DNA from: an uncultured Centipeda sp.
Lineage (GTDB): Bacteria > Bacillota > Negativicutes > Selenomonadales > Selenomonadaceae
Assembly (NCBI GenBank): GCA_905372865.1
Contig: CAJPQT010000010.1
Coordinates: 1-64,000 of the forward strand
Direction: 5' to 3'
Length of the DNA: 64,000 nt
Shown here piece after piece: positions 8,725 to 16,674 of this stretch (the first letter of the stretch is position 1; each line of letters starts with the position of its first letter). The notes beneath the pieces are model-generated. The model saw only the letters and a list, made by a program, of their open reading frames with translations, was not told the origin of the DNA and made no database searches. Both the position numbers and the translations under genes were made by a program.

Positions 8725-9159
8725 ATGGCGACCATCCAGCTGGAGATTGTCTCTCCCGACCGCGTGGTCTACGCCGCCGATATCGACATGCTCATCGCCC
8801 GCTCCACGGGCGGCGAGATCGGCATCCTGCCGAAGCACATCCCCCTCGTCACGGGACTTCAGCCGCATGCCATGAAGATTCATGTCGACGCCAAGGAACA
8901 GCTCATCGCTGTGGCGGGCGGCTTCATGGAGGTCACACCCGAGAAGATCACCGTTCTCGCAACTGCTGCGGAGGAGCCGATCGACATCGACATCAACCGC
9001 GCGCAGCGCGCCTACGAGCGTGCACAGGAGCGTCTGCAGCTCCTGCGCGAGAGCCCGGATACACAGGGCGGCATCATCGATGAACAGCGTGCCACCCTCG
9101 CCCTCAAGCGCGCCATGGCGCGTCTGCAGACGGCAAAGGCTCCGAACCCCGGAGCGTAA
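8725..9159 (+). CDS. atpC: F-type ATP synthase subunit epsilon
   Basis: 144 residues: an N-terminal beta-sandwich with the typical EIGILPKHIPLVTGL motif and a C-terminal helical hairpin (RAQRAYERAQERLQ) that in other bacteria inhibits ATP hydrolysis. It follows atpD after 3 bp and is the last gene of the operon, with a terminator directly downstream. Confidence 0.96.
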   Translation: MATIQLEIVSPDRVVYAADIDMLIARSTGGEIGILPKHIPLVTGLQPHAMKIHVDAKEQLIAVAGGFMEVTPEKITVLATAAEEPIDIDINRAQRAYERAQERLQLLRESPDTQGGIIDEQRATLALKRAMARLQTAKAPNPGA

Positions 9160-9171
9160 GATTTGCAATGG

Positions 9172-9206
9172 AAACGCCCCAACCGCATCGGTCGGGGCGT
9201 TTTTAT
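9172..9206 (+). terminator. terminator of the atp operon
   Basis: Stem AAACGCCCC...GGGGCGTTT (one mismatch further in) followed by a T-run, 12 bp after the atpC stop. Confidence 0.9.
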
Positions 9207-9256
9207 GCGTTGCTGTCGAATGATTGCAATTTCATCCATGTTCTGATGCTCAAAAA

Positions 9257-9790
9257 CTATGAGCTTGCTCCTTGCTGCAGGGGATCTTCGCCGTATTGAT
9301 TTTTTCCCACAGTACCTTTCTTTACCGCACAGTAGAACCAAAAACTGGACTGTACATACGACAAAATCCGAAGGACATGCTCATCATCAATCGGGAGAGA
9401 CACAATACCAATAATTAAAATGAGGCGTGCCGCACCCGGACCATGCCCTAGGTCTTCCAACCGGCGGGCAGCGATACAATAATTCGCGATCTGGAAAACA
9501 AATGCGGTTACCATTGACAGGACTTCAAATGGCTTCGTGTCATCGAGCACGGCAAAAAGCAAGAACAAACAAGGGAACGCCAGACCCGCTAACGCAAATG
9601 ATCTCTTGATAAATCTCTTTCGATTCAAACGCCCATGAAGCTTGAAAAAATTCTCTATAATGCCCTCGTCCGGTTTACGCGGAGTGCCGCTCATTTGTGT
9701 GTGCACATCAGATGTGGCAATCGCTGAGCCGCACGCCTGACAATACTTTGCGCCGTCCTCAACAGGATTTCCGCAATTTTTGCAGAGCAT
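9257..9790 (-). CDS. zinc-ribbon plus DUF805-like membrane protein
   Basis: 177 residues. The start at 9790 follows AGAAGGAG; an upstream in-frame ATG overlaps that site. Residues 1-26 form a zinc ribbon (two CxxC pairs: CKNCG and CQACG). After a linker, residues 45-160 match the DUF805 layout: a basic FFKLHGRLNRKRFIKRS segment, then three to four membrane helices and an RRLEDLGHGP motif. DUF805 proteins are inner-membrane proteins of unknown role. It appears monocistronic. The zinc ribbon suggests a sensing or partner-binding end in the cytoplasm, which is inference. Confidence 0.75.
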   Translation of the reverse strand: MLCKNCGNPVEDGAKYCQACGSAIATSDVHTQMSGTPRKPDEGIIENFFKLHGRLNRKRFIKRSFALAGLAFPCLFLLFAVLDDTKPFEVLSMVTAFVFQIANYCIAARRLEDLGHGPGAARLILIIGIVSLPIDDEHVLRILSYVQSSFWFYCAVKKGTVGKNQYGEDPLQQGASS

Positions 9791-9828
9791 TTTCCATCGA
9801 CTCCTTCTGTCATACAAGGGCGGTTTTG

Positions 9829-10077
9829 TTATACAGGCGTCGGAGCAGAAACGGAGCTGTCATAGAGCTCATGTGGGGCGATGTCTCTGCCATTTTTCCA
9901 TTCGACAGTAAAGTCGTTGACAAAGACTTGTTTGAACTCTTCCATGTTTTTGAGTGGGGCAAAAAAGGGGATGTCCAAATAGGGCTTTACATCGAAGTGT
10001 CGGTGCTCTCCGTTGGAAAAAGTCACGCTCAGGATATAATCACTCAAGGGTTTCACGGCAATGGGATGAATTCGCAT
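9829..10077 (-). CDS. DUF2442-family protein
   Basis: 82 residues with the family pattern: a beta-strand 'VKPLSDYILSVTFSNGEHRHFDVKPYL' followed by APLKNMEEFKQVFV and a WKNGRDIAPHELYD ending. CGGAGG precedes the start. It lies 13 bp behind the DUF4160 gene and is surely cotranscribed with it. These two families are often neighbours and have been suspected of forming toxin-antitoxin-like pairs, but no activity is established. Confidence 0.8.
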   Translation of the reverse strand: MRIHPIAVKPLSDYILSVTFSNGEHRHFDVKPYLDIPFFAPLKNMEEFKQVFVNDFTVEWKNGRDIAPHELYDSSVSAPTPV

Positions 10078-10090
10078 GATGTACCTCCGA

Positions 10091-10357
10091 TCAGCGAAGT
10101 GGATCGATGCGGAACGGGAGCTGCCCCTCGAGCATCAGATCGTAGTTCGCGCGCAGCTCATCCTCATGCATCATCGTCCACGCGACGAGCATCGCTTGTT
10201 TCTTACGTGGGAGACTGCCCTCAAGCACGTTTCCCTCGAAATCGACGACAATGCTGTGCTCAGCGTAATACGCGTGGAGATGAGGGACACTGTGACGTTC
10301 GTTTCGCTCCACATAAATATATATTTTGATTCCGTCAAACATACAGATAATCGGCAT
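10091..10357 (-). CDS. DUF4160-family protein
   Basis: 88 residues beginning MPIICMFDGIKIYIY, the usual start of DUF4160 proteins, followed by the HxPHLHAYY-type histidine-rich motif (SVPHLHAYYAEH) and DFEGNVLEGSLPRK. The start at 10357 was chosen for this family start and a nearby AGAAGG; the frame is open for 23 more codons. First gene of a two-gene unit with the DUF2442 gene. Function unknown. Confidence 0.8.
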   Translation of the reverse strand: MPIICMFDGIKIYIYVERNERHSVPHLHAYYAEHSIVVDFEGNVLEGSLPRKKQAMLVAWTMMHEDELRANYDLMLEGQLPFRIDPLR

Positions 10358-10404
10358 GGCGAACACCTTCTTCATACGGACGAACAGACATATCGTATAA
10401 TAAA

Positions 10405-10433
10405 AGTATAAGCGGTCTCCCCGCATCGGTCAA
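10405..10433 (-). promoter_or_regulatory. promoter of the DUF4160-DUF2442 pair
   Basis: On the minus strand TTGACC, a 17-nt spacer and TATACT. The region 10358-10520 is a divergent promoter space: a TATAAT at 10488-10493 faces the opposite gene. Confidence 0.65.
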
Positions 10434-10520
10434 TAGAGCGCGTGAAAAGTTATCGATTCATCCGTCGAATTATCAAATAAACTATGGTATAATTATCCCA
10501 TTCCAGAAAGGCGGTGCATC

Positions 10521-10772
10521 ATGCCACAGATTATTCCCATCAAGGATCTCAAGGATACCGCGCGCATCTCGGAGATGTGCCACGCGAGTGACGAGCCGAT
10601 CTACGTCACGAAGAACGGCTACGGTGACATGGTCTTTATGAGTATGGAGACGTACGAAAACATGCAGGAACGGAGACATATCTACCGTGAGATTGCTCGT
10701 GCCGAGGAGGATATTGAGGCGAGACGGACGTATGACGCACGCGAGGCACTTGCCCGTATGAGGATGAAATAA
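10521..10772 (+). CDS. Phd/YefM-type antitoxin, apparently orphan
   Basis: 83 residues: PIKDLKDTARISEMCH at the N-terminus (DNA-binding fold), then EPIYVTKNGYGDMVFMSMETYE, the Phd/YefM core, and a charged C-terminal helix that would bind a toxin. No RelE/Doc toxin gene follows; the next gene, 13 bp downstream, is a permease. It has its own -10 box (TATAAT, 10488-10493) and an AAAGGCGG ribosome site. Either it acts alone as a repressor or its toxin has been lost. Confidence 0.8.
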   Translation: MPQIIPIKDLKDTARISEMCHASDEPIYVTKNGYGDMVFMSMETYENMQERRHIYREIARAEEDIEARRTYDAREALARMRMK

Positions 10773-10785
10773 AAAGGAGGCACCT

Positions 10786-11808
10786 ATGAATCTTGCCAAC
10801 TACCGCACATCCATCATTCTTGCCGTAACGTTTACGCTCCTGCTCTCGACGTTCTGGTTCTATCAGGACTTTGCATTCATCATCTTTCTCTCGCTGCTCC
10901 TGCAGCTCCTCCTAAAACCCGTCGTGGACTTCATGGAGGCGCGGCGGATGCCGCGCTCGGTTGCATCGGCAATCGCCATCATCGCCTTCATCCTCGTACT
11001 GCTCGCATTGGTGAGCATCATCTCGCGCTCCGTCCTTCCGTCCTTTCAGCGGTTTGTCGCGGAGCTGCCGACCATCGGTCAAAGTCTGCAGCAGCTTCCC
11101 TTTCTTTCGGATACCGACTTCATCCAAGATGAGTTTGTGAACATCCTCGACCGTCTGCGCAGCGTCGGTGCGGACCTGCTGCGCGCCTCACTCTCCTTTA
11201 TCCTCATCGCATTCGGGAAGGTCGTCGACTTTGTCATCATTATTTTCGTATCGTTCTACCTCCTGAAGGATGGCCTCACGATCAAACTCTGGCTCGCGGA
11301 TCTCTTTCCGCACACGGCGCGGCGGCGCGTCCTCCGTCTCTTTGATACCCTGCTCATCGCACTGCGCGCATACATCTGCAGTCAGATCGTCATGTGCGTC
11401 ATCACGGGGCTTGTCGTCTTCGCCTACTTCAAACTGATGGGGCTGCCATATGCCTCGGTCTTTGCCCTGCTCTCCGGCATCAGCGAGTTTGTCCCCGTGC
11501 TTGGCCCCACCGTCGCCTCGACCCTTGGCACACTTATGACCGCCGCAGCGATGCGGGAGCTCACCGTGCAGACGGCGCTCTTCTACGTTGCGCTTACACA
11601 GGTCAACCACAACATCGTCTATCCCGCCCTCGTCGGCAAAAGCCTCCACCTCCACCCCGTCGCCGTCATCCTCGGCGTCGTCTTCGGCGGCGAGATCCTC
11701 GGCGCGGCGGGTATGTTCCTCGCCGTTCCCTTCATCGTCATCATCAAGATTGTGATCACCGACATCTACCGCGACCGCAGGGAGATGCAGAGTGCGGAGG
11801 AGGAGTGA
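10786..11808 (+). CDS. AI-2E family transporter (TqsA/PerM/YtvI-like)
   Basis: 340 residues with about eight membrane helices: two pairs at residues 10-80, then a soluble segment, then five helices from residue 130. The typical motifs FVSFYLLKDG and GLPYASVFALLSGISEFVPVLGP are present. Such proteins export small molecules or ions; the AI-2 link holds for only a few members, so the substrate is open. AAAGGAGG precedes the start. Likely cotranscribed with the upstream antitoxin gene. Confidence 0.85.
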   Translation: MNLANYRTSIILAVTFTLLLSTFWFYQDFAFIIFLSLLLQLLLKPVVDFMEARRMPRSVASAIAIIAFILVLLALVSIISRSVLPSFQRFVAELPTIGQSLQQLPFLSDTDFIQDEFVNILDRLRSVGADLLRASLSFILIAFGKVVDFVIIIFVSFYLLKDGLTIKLWLADLFPHTARRRVLRLFDTLLIALRAYICSQIVMCVITGLVVFAYFKLMGLPYASVFALLSGISEFVPVLGPTVASTLGTLMTAAAMRELTVQTALFYVALTQVNHNIVYPALVGKSLHLHPVAVILGVVFGGEILGAAGMFLAVPFIVIIKIVITDIYRDRREMQSAEEE

Positions 11809-11868
11809 CCCGCTGTGGGAAAGCCGCCGGCTTTGCAATAACAATTCATACAGAAAGAAGCAGATGCA

Positions 11869-13086
11869 ATGAAAAAGAAATTCTCTGAGATTCCGAAGAT
11901 CGTGTGGTTTCAACTGTTCCTGCTGGCACTCGGCTACGCCTTTTATTCGGCGAACCGTCTGTCGTTCGGTGTCGGGCTCAAGGCGGTTGCGGCGAGCATT
12001 TCGCTGACCGCTGTACAGCTCGGTACGATCAGCACGATCTTTACGCTTGGGCAGGCACTCATTGACATTCCCGCAGGCTATCTGGCAGACCGCTTCGGAC
12101 GCAAGCGGCTGCTTGTCATGAGCATGGTCGGCCTCGGCTGCATGACGGCGCTCGTGACGACCTCATCGAACTTCATCAGCGCGGCGTTTTGGCGCTTTAT
12201 GTTCGGTGTCACAGAGGGCTGCTGGAACATTGTCATGTACTCGGTGGCCGGCTCGATCTTCCCCGCAGCGCGGGCGATGCTCAACGGCCTTATGATGACG
12301 TTTTACTCGATCGGCGCATATGTCGGCCCTGCCTACTACGGGTGGAGCCTTGAGGCGACAGGCGAGTGGAGCATCGGACTTCAGCACATGGGGGCTGTGA
12401 CGGTTGTTTTCGGCCTCCTGCTCATCGTGGGGTTCAAGGCAAAGTATACGGACACGTCTAAGGATGTCAAGCAGCTTCATCTGGTCGAGGCGGTGCGCAC
12501 CGTCGGCTTCAATAAAGTGGTCTGGCTTGCGGTGTTGATTCAGATTTTGAACATTATCCCGTACTGGGGATTTGCGTCGATGGGACCGTATCTCTTCATG
12601 ACGTACAAGGGGTTCAGTGCGACGGAGGCGGGGCAGTTCTTCGGCGCGATCTATGGCATCGGGGGGCTCAGCGGTGTCCTTCTGGGTTTCTTCGCCGATC
12701 GCTTCGGACGGAAGCCGACGGTGCTCTTCCTCGCTGCGCTCAATGCCCTCTGTGCGCTGCTCATCTTCCACGTCATGCCGCAAAACTCGCCGCTCCTCTA
12801 CGTCGTCGGCGCAGTCATGGGCATCGGACTCCATGCGATCTACGTACTCGGCTATACGATTGCACAGGACGGCGTGAGCCGGCAGCAAATCGGTCTCGCA
12901 ACGGGCATTGTCGGCGCATCGAGCTACTTCCTCTCGTTCTTCTCGGGCCCCTTGATGGGCTTCCTGACGAGCACACTCGGCCATGCGGCGGCACTCGATA
13001 TCATCGTCGTCGCGTTCGAAGCCGTACTTGTCGTCGTTGCGTTCTTTATGAAGGAGACGCAGCACAGAGGGCAGGAAGAAAAATAA
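11869..13086 (+). CDS. MFS transporter
   Basis: 405 residues with 12 predicted membrane helices. Two copies of the MFS loop motif are visible: GYLADRFGRKRL after helix 2 (about residue 65) and GFFADRFGRKPT after helix 8 (about residue 270). The N-terminus is charged and cytoplasmic. The substrate cannot be read from the sequence; the overall form is closest to sugar/organic-acid permeases. AGAAAGAAG precedes the ATG. It is followed by a terminator-like hairpin. Confidence 0.85.
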   Translation: MKKKFSEIPKIVWFQLFLLALGYAFYSANRLSFGVGLKAVAASISLTAVQLGTISTIFTLGQALIDIPAGYLADRFGRKRLLVMSMVGLGCMTALVTTSSNFISAAFWRFMFGVTEGCWNIVMYSVAGSIFPAARAMLNGLMMTFYSIGAYVGPAYYGWSLEATGEWSIGLQHMGAVTVVFGLLLIVGFKAKYTDTSKDVKQLHLVEAVRTVGFNKVVWLAVLIQILNIIPYWGFASMGPYLFMTYKGFSATEAGQFFGAIYGIGGLSGVLLGFFADRFGRKPTVLFLAALNALCALLIFHVMPQNSPLLYVVGAVMGIGLHAIYVLGYTIAQDGVSRQQIGLATGIVGASSYFLSFFSGPLMGFLTSTLGHAAALDIIVVAFEAVLVVVAFFMKETQHRGQEEK

Positions 13087-13100
13087 TCGCACATTGTGGA

Positions 13101-13146
13101 AATAAGGGAACGGTACAACCTCAAAAAGGTGCCGCTCCTTATTTTT
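13101..13146 (+). terminator. terminator downstream of the MFS gene
   Basis: AATAAGG...CCTTATT outer stem with an interrupted inner stem (CGG/CCG, ACCT/AGGT) followed by TTTT. Confidence 0.55.
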
Positions 13147-13150
13147 CAAC

Positions 13151-13183
13151 ATAGAAAGACCGCCGTGCATTGCACGGCGGTCT
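13151..13183 (-). terminator. terminator of dps
   Basis: A perfect 13-bp palindromic arm AGACCGCCGTGCA with its complement, followed on the minus strand by TTTCTAT. Confidence 0.8.
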
Positions 13184-13204
13184 GTATGTATCGGGAGAAA
13201 TGGA

Positions 13205-13645
13205 TTAGGCAAGCATGGAGCGGAGGAACCAGATCTGCTTTGCGTAGTTCTCGATGTGATCCTCCATGAGGTTGGCGATGCCGAAGACATCGTCCTTGTC
13301 CGCGAGAGCGCGGATCGATGCCGCCTGATCGCGGAGGAGTTCGAGGTCGGCGAGCGTCAACTCGAGTGCCTTCTTCTGATCGACCTTCTCATCGGCGAGC
13401 TCCTTGATCGTCGCGATCGCGAGGTAGCCCTTGAGGCTCGCAACCGGCTGCTCACCGCAGATCTTGAGAATCTCGGCACTCTCGTCGAGCACATCCGCGA
13501 ATGCGTCGTAGAGCGACTCGAGGTACTCGTGTACTGCTTTGAACTGCGAGCCAACCACGTTCCAGTGGAGGTTGTGCAGCTTGATGTAGCCGACACCGAT
13601 GTTGGCGATGTATCCGTTGAGTGCGTTTGTAATTTCCTTGTTCAT
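13205..13645 (-). CDS. dps: Dps-family DNA-protecting/ferritin-like protein
   Basis: 146 residues, normal for Dps. Four-helix ferritin-like fold. The intersubunit ferroxidase ligands are all present: His27 (LHWNVVG), His39 (AVHEYLE), Asp54 and Glu58 (VLDESAE). It stores iron and consumes peroxide, protecting DNA in an anaerobe exposed to air. The start at 13645 follows AAAGGGGAA. Monocistronic, behind a consensus promoter; no clear PerR palindrome was seen, though two AACTATT direct repeats lie just upstream of the -35. Confidence 0.92.
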   Translation of the reverse strand: MNKEITNALNGYIANIGVGYIKLHNLHWNVVGSQFKAVHEYLESLYDAFADVLDESAEILKICGEQPVASLKGYLAIATIKELADEKVDQKKALELTLADLELLRDQAASIRALADKDDVFGIANLMEDHIENYAKQIWFLRSMLA

Positions 13646-13718
13646 GGTAATTCCCCTTTCACCTTGTTGTTCTTCTGCAGATGCCGTGGCATCTGTTTTG
13701 TATCTCATTACGTGTGTC

Positions 13719-13747
13719 ATTATAGCGCAGAGCGAACTACTTGTCAA
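13719..13747 (-). promoter_or_regulatory. consensus promoter of dps
   Basis: Minus strand TTGACA, 17-nt spacer, TATAAT: a perfect sigma70 promoter about 75 bp before the start codon. Confidence 0.85.
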
Positions 13748-13796
13748 TAGTTATTATTAAATAGTTTTGCGATTTGATTTCGATATAAAATTTTGC

Positions 13797-13824
13797 TTGA
13801 CAAAAACTATGTTTTATATATAAT
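13797..13824 (+). promoter_or_regulatory. promoter of metY
   Basis: TTGACA (13797-13802), 16-nt spacer, TATAAT (13819-13824). No S-box or T-box leader fits in the 45 bp before the start codon. Confidence 0.8.
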
Positions 13825-13872
13825 TCATACCAATAAAATATGGTTTCGGGGATGTAGAAAAGAGGTATATCC

Positions 13873-15162
13873 ATGAGCGAAAAAAAATATCGTTTTGAGA
13901 CCCTGCAGGTGCGTGTCGGGCAGGAGGAGGCGGATCCGGTGACGGATGCGCGTGCGGTGCCGATCTATCAGACGACCTCGTACGTGTTCCACAATGCGCA
14001 GCACGCCGCCGACCGCTTCGCACTCAAGGATCCGGGCAACATCTACGGGCGGCTCATGAACCCGACACAGGATGTGTTCGAGAAGCGCATCGCGGCGCTT
14101 GAGGGCGGCGCGGCGGCACTCGCGTTTGCCTCGGGGGCGGCAGCGATCACGGCGACGTTCCAGGGGCTCGCCCATGCGGGCGATCACATCGTCGCGCAGC
14201 AGACCATCTACGGCGGCTCGTACAACCTCCTCGCACATACGGTGAAGGAGTGGGGCATCGACGTGACCTTTGTCGATCCGAAGGCAGGGGCGCAGGGCTT
14301 TGCTGATGCGATCCGTCCGAATACGAAGTGTGTCTTCATCGAGACTGTCGGCAACCCGAACGCCGACCTCATCGACATCGAGGCGGTCACTGCGGCAGCA
14401 CACGCGCAGGGCGTACCCGTCGTCATCGACAACACCTTTGCCACGCCCTACCTCCTGCGCCCCATCGAGCACGGCGCGGACATCGTTGTGCACTCGGCGA
14501 CGAAGTTCCTCGGCGGACACGGCGCGAGTCTCGGCGGCGTGATCGTCGACGGCGGCACGTTTGACTGGAAGGCATCGGGACGCTTCCCGCACCTCACCGA
14601 CCCGAACCCGAGCTATCACGGCGTGAGCTTTGTCGATGCGCTTGGCCCTGTCGCCTTTGCCGTATACCTGCGTGCGCTCATCCTGCGCGACACGGGCGCG
14701 GCAATCGCGCCACAGAGCGCGTTCTACTTCATCCACGGGCTTGAGACGCTGTCCCTGCGCGTCGAGCGCCATGTGGAGAATGCACTGAAGATCGTGGACT
14801 TCCTCGCGAAGCACCCGAAGGTGGCAAAGGTCAACCATCCCTCCCTGCCCAACCATCCTGACCATGAAATCTATAAGCGGTATTTCCCGCACGGCGGCAT
14901 CTCCATCTTTACGTTCGACATCGTGGGCGGGCGTGCGGCGGCGTTCCGCTTTATCGACAAGCTGACCCTGTTCTCGCTGCTCGCGAACGTTGCGGACGTG
15001 AAGTCGCTCGTCATCCACCCCGCGACCACGACCCACTCGCAGATGAACGAAGCCGAGCTTGCCGCCTCCGGCATCGGTGAGGGGACGGTGCGCCTCTCCA
15101 TCGGCATCGAGCACGTCGACGACCTCATTGCAGATCTTGAAGAGGCGCTTGCGGCGGTTTGA
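13873..15162 (+). CDS. O-acetylhomoserine sulfhydrylase (MetY-type, Cys/Met metabolism PLP enzyme)
   Basis: 429 residues, the length of MetY rather than the shorter MetB/MetC. The start MSEKKYRFETLQVRVGQ is typical. The PLP lysine lies in HSATKFLGGHG (about residue 212), the phosphate-binding SGAAAIT at about residue 96, and DNTFATPYL is conserved. It makes homocysteine from O-acetylhomoserine and sulfide, or acts as a related gamma-replacement enzyme. Monocistronic with its own promoter. Confidence 0.9.
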   Translation: MSEKKYRFETLQVRVGQEEADPVTDARAVPIYQTTSYVFHNAQHAADRFALKDPGNIYGRLMNPTQDVFEKRIAALEGGAAALAFASGAAAITATFQGLAHAGDHIVAQQTIYGGSYNLLAHTVKEWGIDVTFVDPKAGAQGFADAIRPNTKCVFIETVGNPNADLIDIEAVTAAAHAQGVPVVIDNTFATPYLLRPIEHGADIVVHSATKFLGGHGASLGGVIVDGGTFDWKASGRFPHLTDPNPSYHGVSFVDALGPVAFAVYLRALILRDTGAAIAPQSAFYFIHGLETLSLRVERHVENALKIVDFLAKHPKVAKVNHPSLPNHPDHEIYKRYFPHGGISIFTFDIVGGRAAAFRFIDKLTLFSLLANVADVKSLVIHPATTTHSQMNEAELAASGIGEGTVRLSIGIEHVDDLIADLEEALAAV

Positions 15163-15206
15163 CGGATTGCCATTTGCCCCCGCGCCGCAGTATCCTGAAA
15201 AAATCC

Positions 15207-15236
15207 TTGCCAATGCGTCCCTCACTGTGCTATAAT
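15207..15236 (+). promoter_or_regulatory. promoter of tRNA-Ser
   Basis: TTGCCA, 18-nt spacer, TATAAT, ending 22 bp before the mature tRNA. Confidence 0.75.
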
Positions 15237-15258
15237 GCGTCATGTCGCATAAGCGCAT

Positions 15259-15347
15259 GGAGAGGTGTCCGAGTGGTCGAAGGTGCTTGACTCGAAATCA
15301 AGTGTGGTGATGAGCCACCGTGGGTTCGAATCCCACCCTCTCTGCCA
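15259..15347 (+). tRNA. tRNA-Ser (anticodon CGA)
   Basis: 89 nt with encoded CCA (15345-15347). The acceptor stem is GGAGAGG/CCTCTCT, the anticodon arm is CTTGA-CTCGAAA-TCAAG (anticodon CGA, reads UCG), a long variable arm typical of class II tRNA-Ser is present, and the T arm is GTGGG-TTCGAAT-CCCAC. Confidence 0.96.
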
Positions 15348-15356
15348 TTGAAAAAT

Positions 15357-15394
15357 AAGGCTTCGTGGAGATTTCCACGAAGCCTTTTCTGTGT
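15357..15394 (+). terminator. terminator of tRNA-Ser
   Basis: 13-bp stem AAGGCTTCGTGGA with a 4-nt loop, followed by TTTTCTGT. Confidence 0.9.
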
Positions 15395-15744
15395 CCATTT
15401 TGGGGCAAAAAATAGGATTTTGGGCACATTTTGGGCACTAGAGATTTTGAACTCGTTTTTTGAGGCTGTAAAATTTGCGACTACGACATAGAAAAAGAGG
15501 ATGCCGTGCAGCATCCTCAGATTCGTTTGTGCATCACTTTTGAGCTCTTGGAAGGGGCTGTTTGATTTCCTTCTCAGCGGACGAAAAGCTCTCTTTTGTC
15601 CCTTGTCCGAGGCCTTTTTTGCAGAATACCCGTGTTTGTGGTGGTATCCATACCCTGTTATTTGCATGGACAGGCGGGACGAGGGGACAATACTCTGGTG
15701 GACAGTGCATCACTTTTTGGAGAAACGTGATGCATCTTTCTCTG
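15395..15744. other. 350-bp non-coding stretch behind tRNA-Ser
   Basis: No supported gene. It holds three near copies of ATTTTGGG(G)CA at 15398-15440, a minus-strand terminator, and two copies of GTGCATCACTTTT (about 15529 and 15705). The second copy forms an 8-bp inverted repeat TGCATCAC/GTGATGCA (15706-15734). Apparent frames here are tRNA antisense or low quality. Confidence 0.5.
15491..15518 (-). terminator. minus-strand terminator behind the Rpn-type nuclease gene
   Basis: GAGGATGC stem, 6-nt loop, GCATCCTC, then TTTTTCTAT on the minus strand. It lies about 230 bp beyond the stop codon, so the transcript would carry a long 3' tail. Confidence 0.75.
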
Positions 15745-16557
15745 TTATAGGAGTGCCAGATACTTGGACTGCTCGTCTTTTGCAATACTCAGCGCGTCCA
15801 TCGCGGCTTCGGCGGAGATTCCCATGCGCTGGATCAGGCTCTTGATGTTCTTCAGGCGTTCTGTCTCTGCACCACGCACCTCTCCTTGCATAGTTCCTTC
15901 CGCAACACCTTCGTTATACAGTTCTTCCATTACCTTGCACATAGCTGCAACCCCCTTTTCATCTTCTTTGAAAAAGCGTACGCGCTCAGCGAGCACGTCG
16001 CTATACATATCGTTCGGATCACTGCAAAAGAAGTCGTGCATGAGACGCCCGAGCGGGCTTTCGCTCCGGCATTCTCCATTGACGTAGAGAATATGCGCGC
16101 CGTCGTCGAATACTTCCTCGGTATCCTCGAATGTTCGGCGCACCTTATAGAGCGGTTTTTCACGTTTCCATACGTCATGCTCCGTGATGAAGATGACGTA
16201 GGTTTCCGGCAGATCGGGGAAGAGTGTTCCTTTACTGACCTCACGAGAATCAATCATGCTGCTGTTGAACCTCGCACGACGTGGAATCGCTCCCTCGTCG
16301 CTGCGCTGGATCTCCACATCGTAAATGGTCTCGCCATCGGTCGCAAGCGCGTCGAATCGTACGGCACGTCCGTAGAGATTCGGCACACTCTGCTGTGTGA
16401 TAACCTCCGTCACGCGCAGACGGTCATTGCCCAGCACAGCACGAAGCACGACCTCCATACAGGGGATATTATCGTCAAAGCAGCTGTTAAAGAATGTGTC
16501 ATCCATCAACCGAAGTTGCTTGATTTTCTCAAGGTATTCCTTGCGGCGCACATCCAT
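15745..16557 (-). CDS. Rpn-type PD-(D/E)XK nuclease family protein
   Basis: 270 residues; the start at 16557 follows AAAGGAGG. The N-terminus LRLMDDTFFNSCFDDN and the core RAVRFDALATDGETIYDVEIQ carry the PD-(D/E)XK residues (Asp in RFDALA, Glu-x-Gln in DVEIQ). The C-terminus is a Glu-rich EGVAEG...EVRGAETERL helix. Proteins of this group (COG5464 / 'PD-(D/E)XK nuclease family transposase') are abundant, variable in number, and the related RpnA of E. coli promotes recA-independent recombination. A gene of this kind next to a tRNA suggests a mobile or variable locus. Confidence 0.85.
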   Translation of the reverse strand: MDVRRKEYLEKIKQLRLMDDTFFNSCFDDNIPCMEVVLRAVLGNDRLRVTEVITQQSVPNLYGRAVRFDALATDGETIYDVEIQRSDEGAIPRRARFNSSMIDSREVSKGTLFPDLPETYVIFITEHDVWKREKPLYKVRRTFEDTEEVFDDGAHILYVNGECRSESPLGRLMHDFFCSDPNDMYSDVLAERVRFFKEDEKGVAAMCKVMEELYNEGVAEGTMQGEVRGAETERLKNIKSLIQRMGISAEAAMDALSIAKDEQSKYLALL

Positions 16558-16585
16558 GCACGTACCTCCTTTCTGATCTACTCCT

Positions 16586-16614
16586 ATTTTATCGGGAAAG
16601 CAAATCTTTGGCAA
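16586..16614 (-). promoter_or_regulatory. promoter of the Rpn-type nuclease gene
   Basis: Minus strand TTGCCA, 17-nt spacer, TAAAAT, about 29 bp before the start codon. Confidence 0.6.
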
Positions 16615-16630
16615 GTGCTTCCGGACGCAG

Positions 16631-16660
16631 AAAAGCGCGGCGTGTGTTGCCGCGCTTTTT
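16631..16660 (-). terminator. terminator of serC
   Basis: AAAGCGCGGC stem, 7-nt loop, GCCGCGCTTT, with T-runs on both strands. Confidence 0.85.
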
Positions 16661-16674
16661 GTGTGAAATCGAAA

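Noticed and set aside
6421..9168. 915-codon minus-strand frame opposite atpG-atpD
   Set aside because: Long antisense frames arise in GC-rich, codon-biased genes. The plus strand encodes clear ATP synthase subunits, and the antisense translation has no domains and an extreme Arg/His content.
15230..15667. Minus-strand frame overlapping tRNA-Ser with an EGGIRTHG-type peptide
   Set aside because: This is the well-known false translation of the antisense strand of a tRNA-Ser gene; it has no ribosome site and crosses two terminators.
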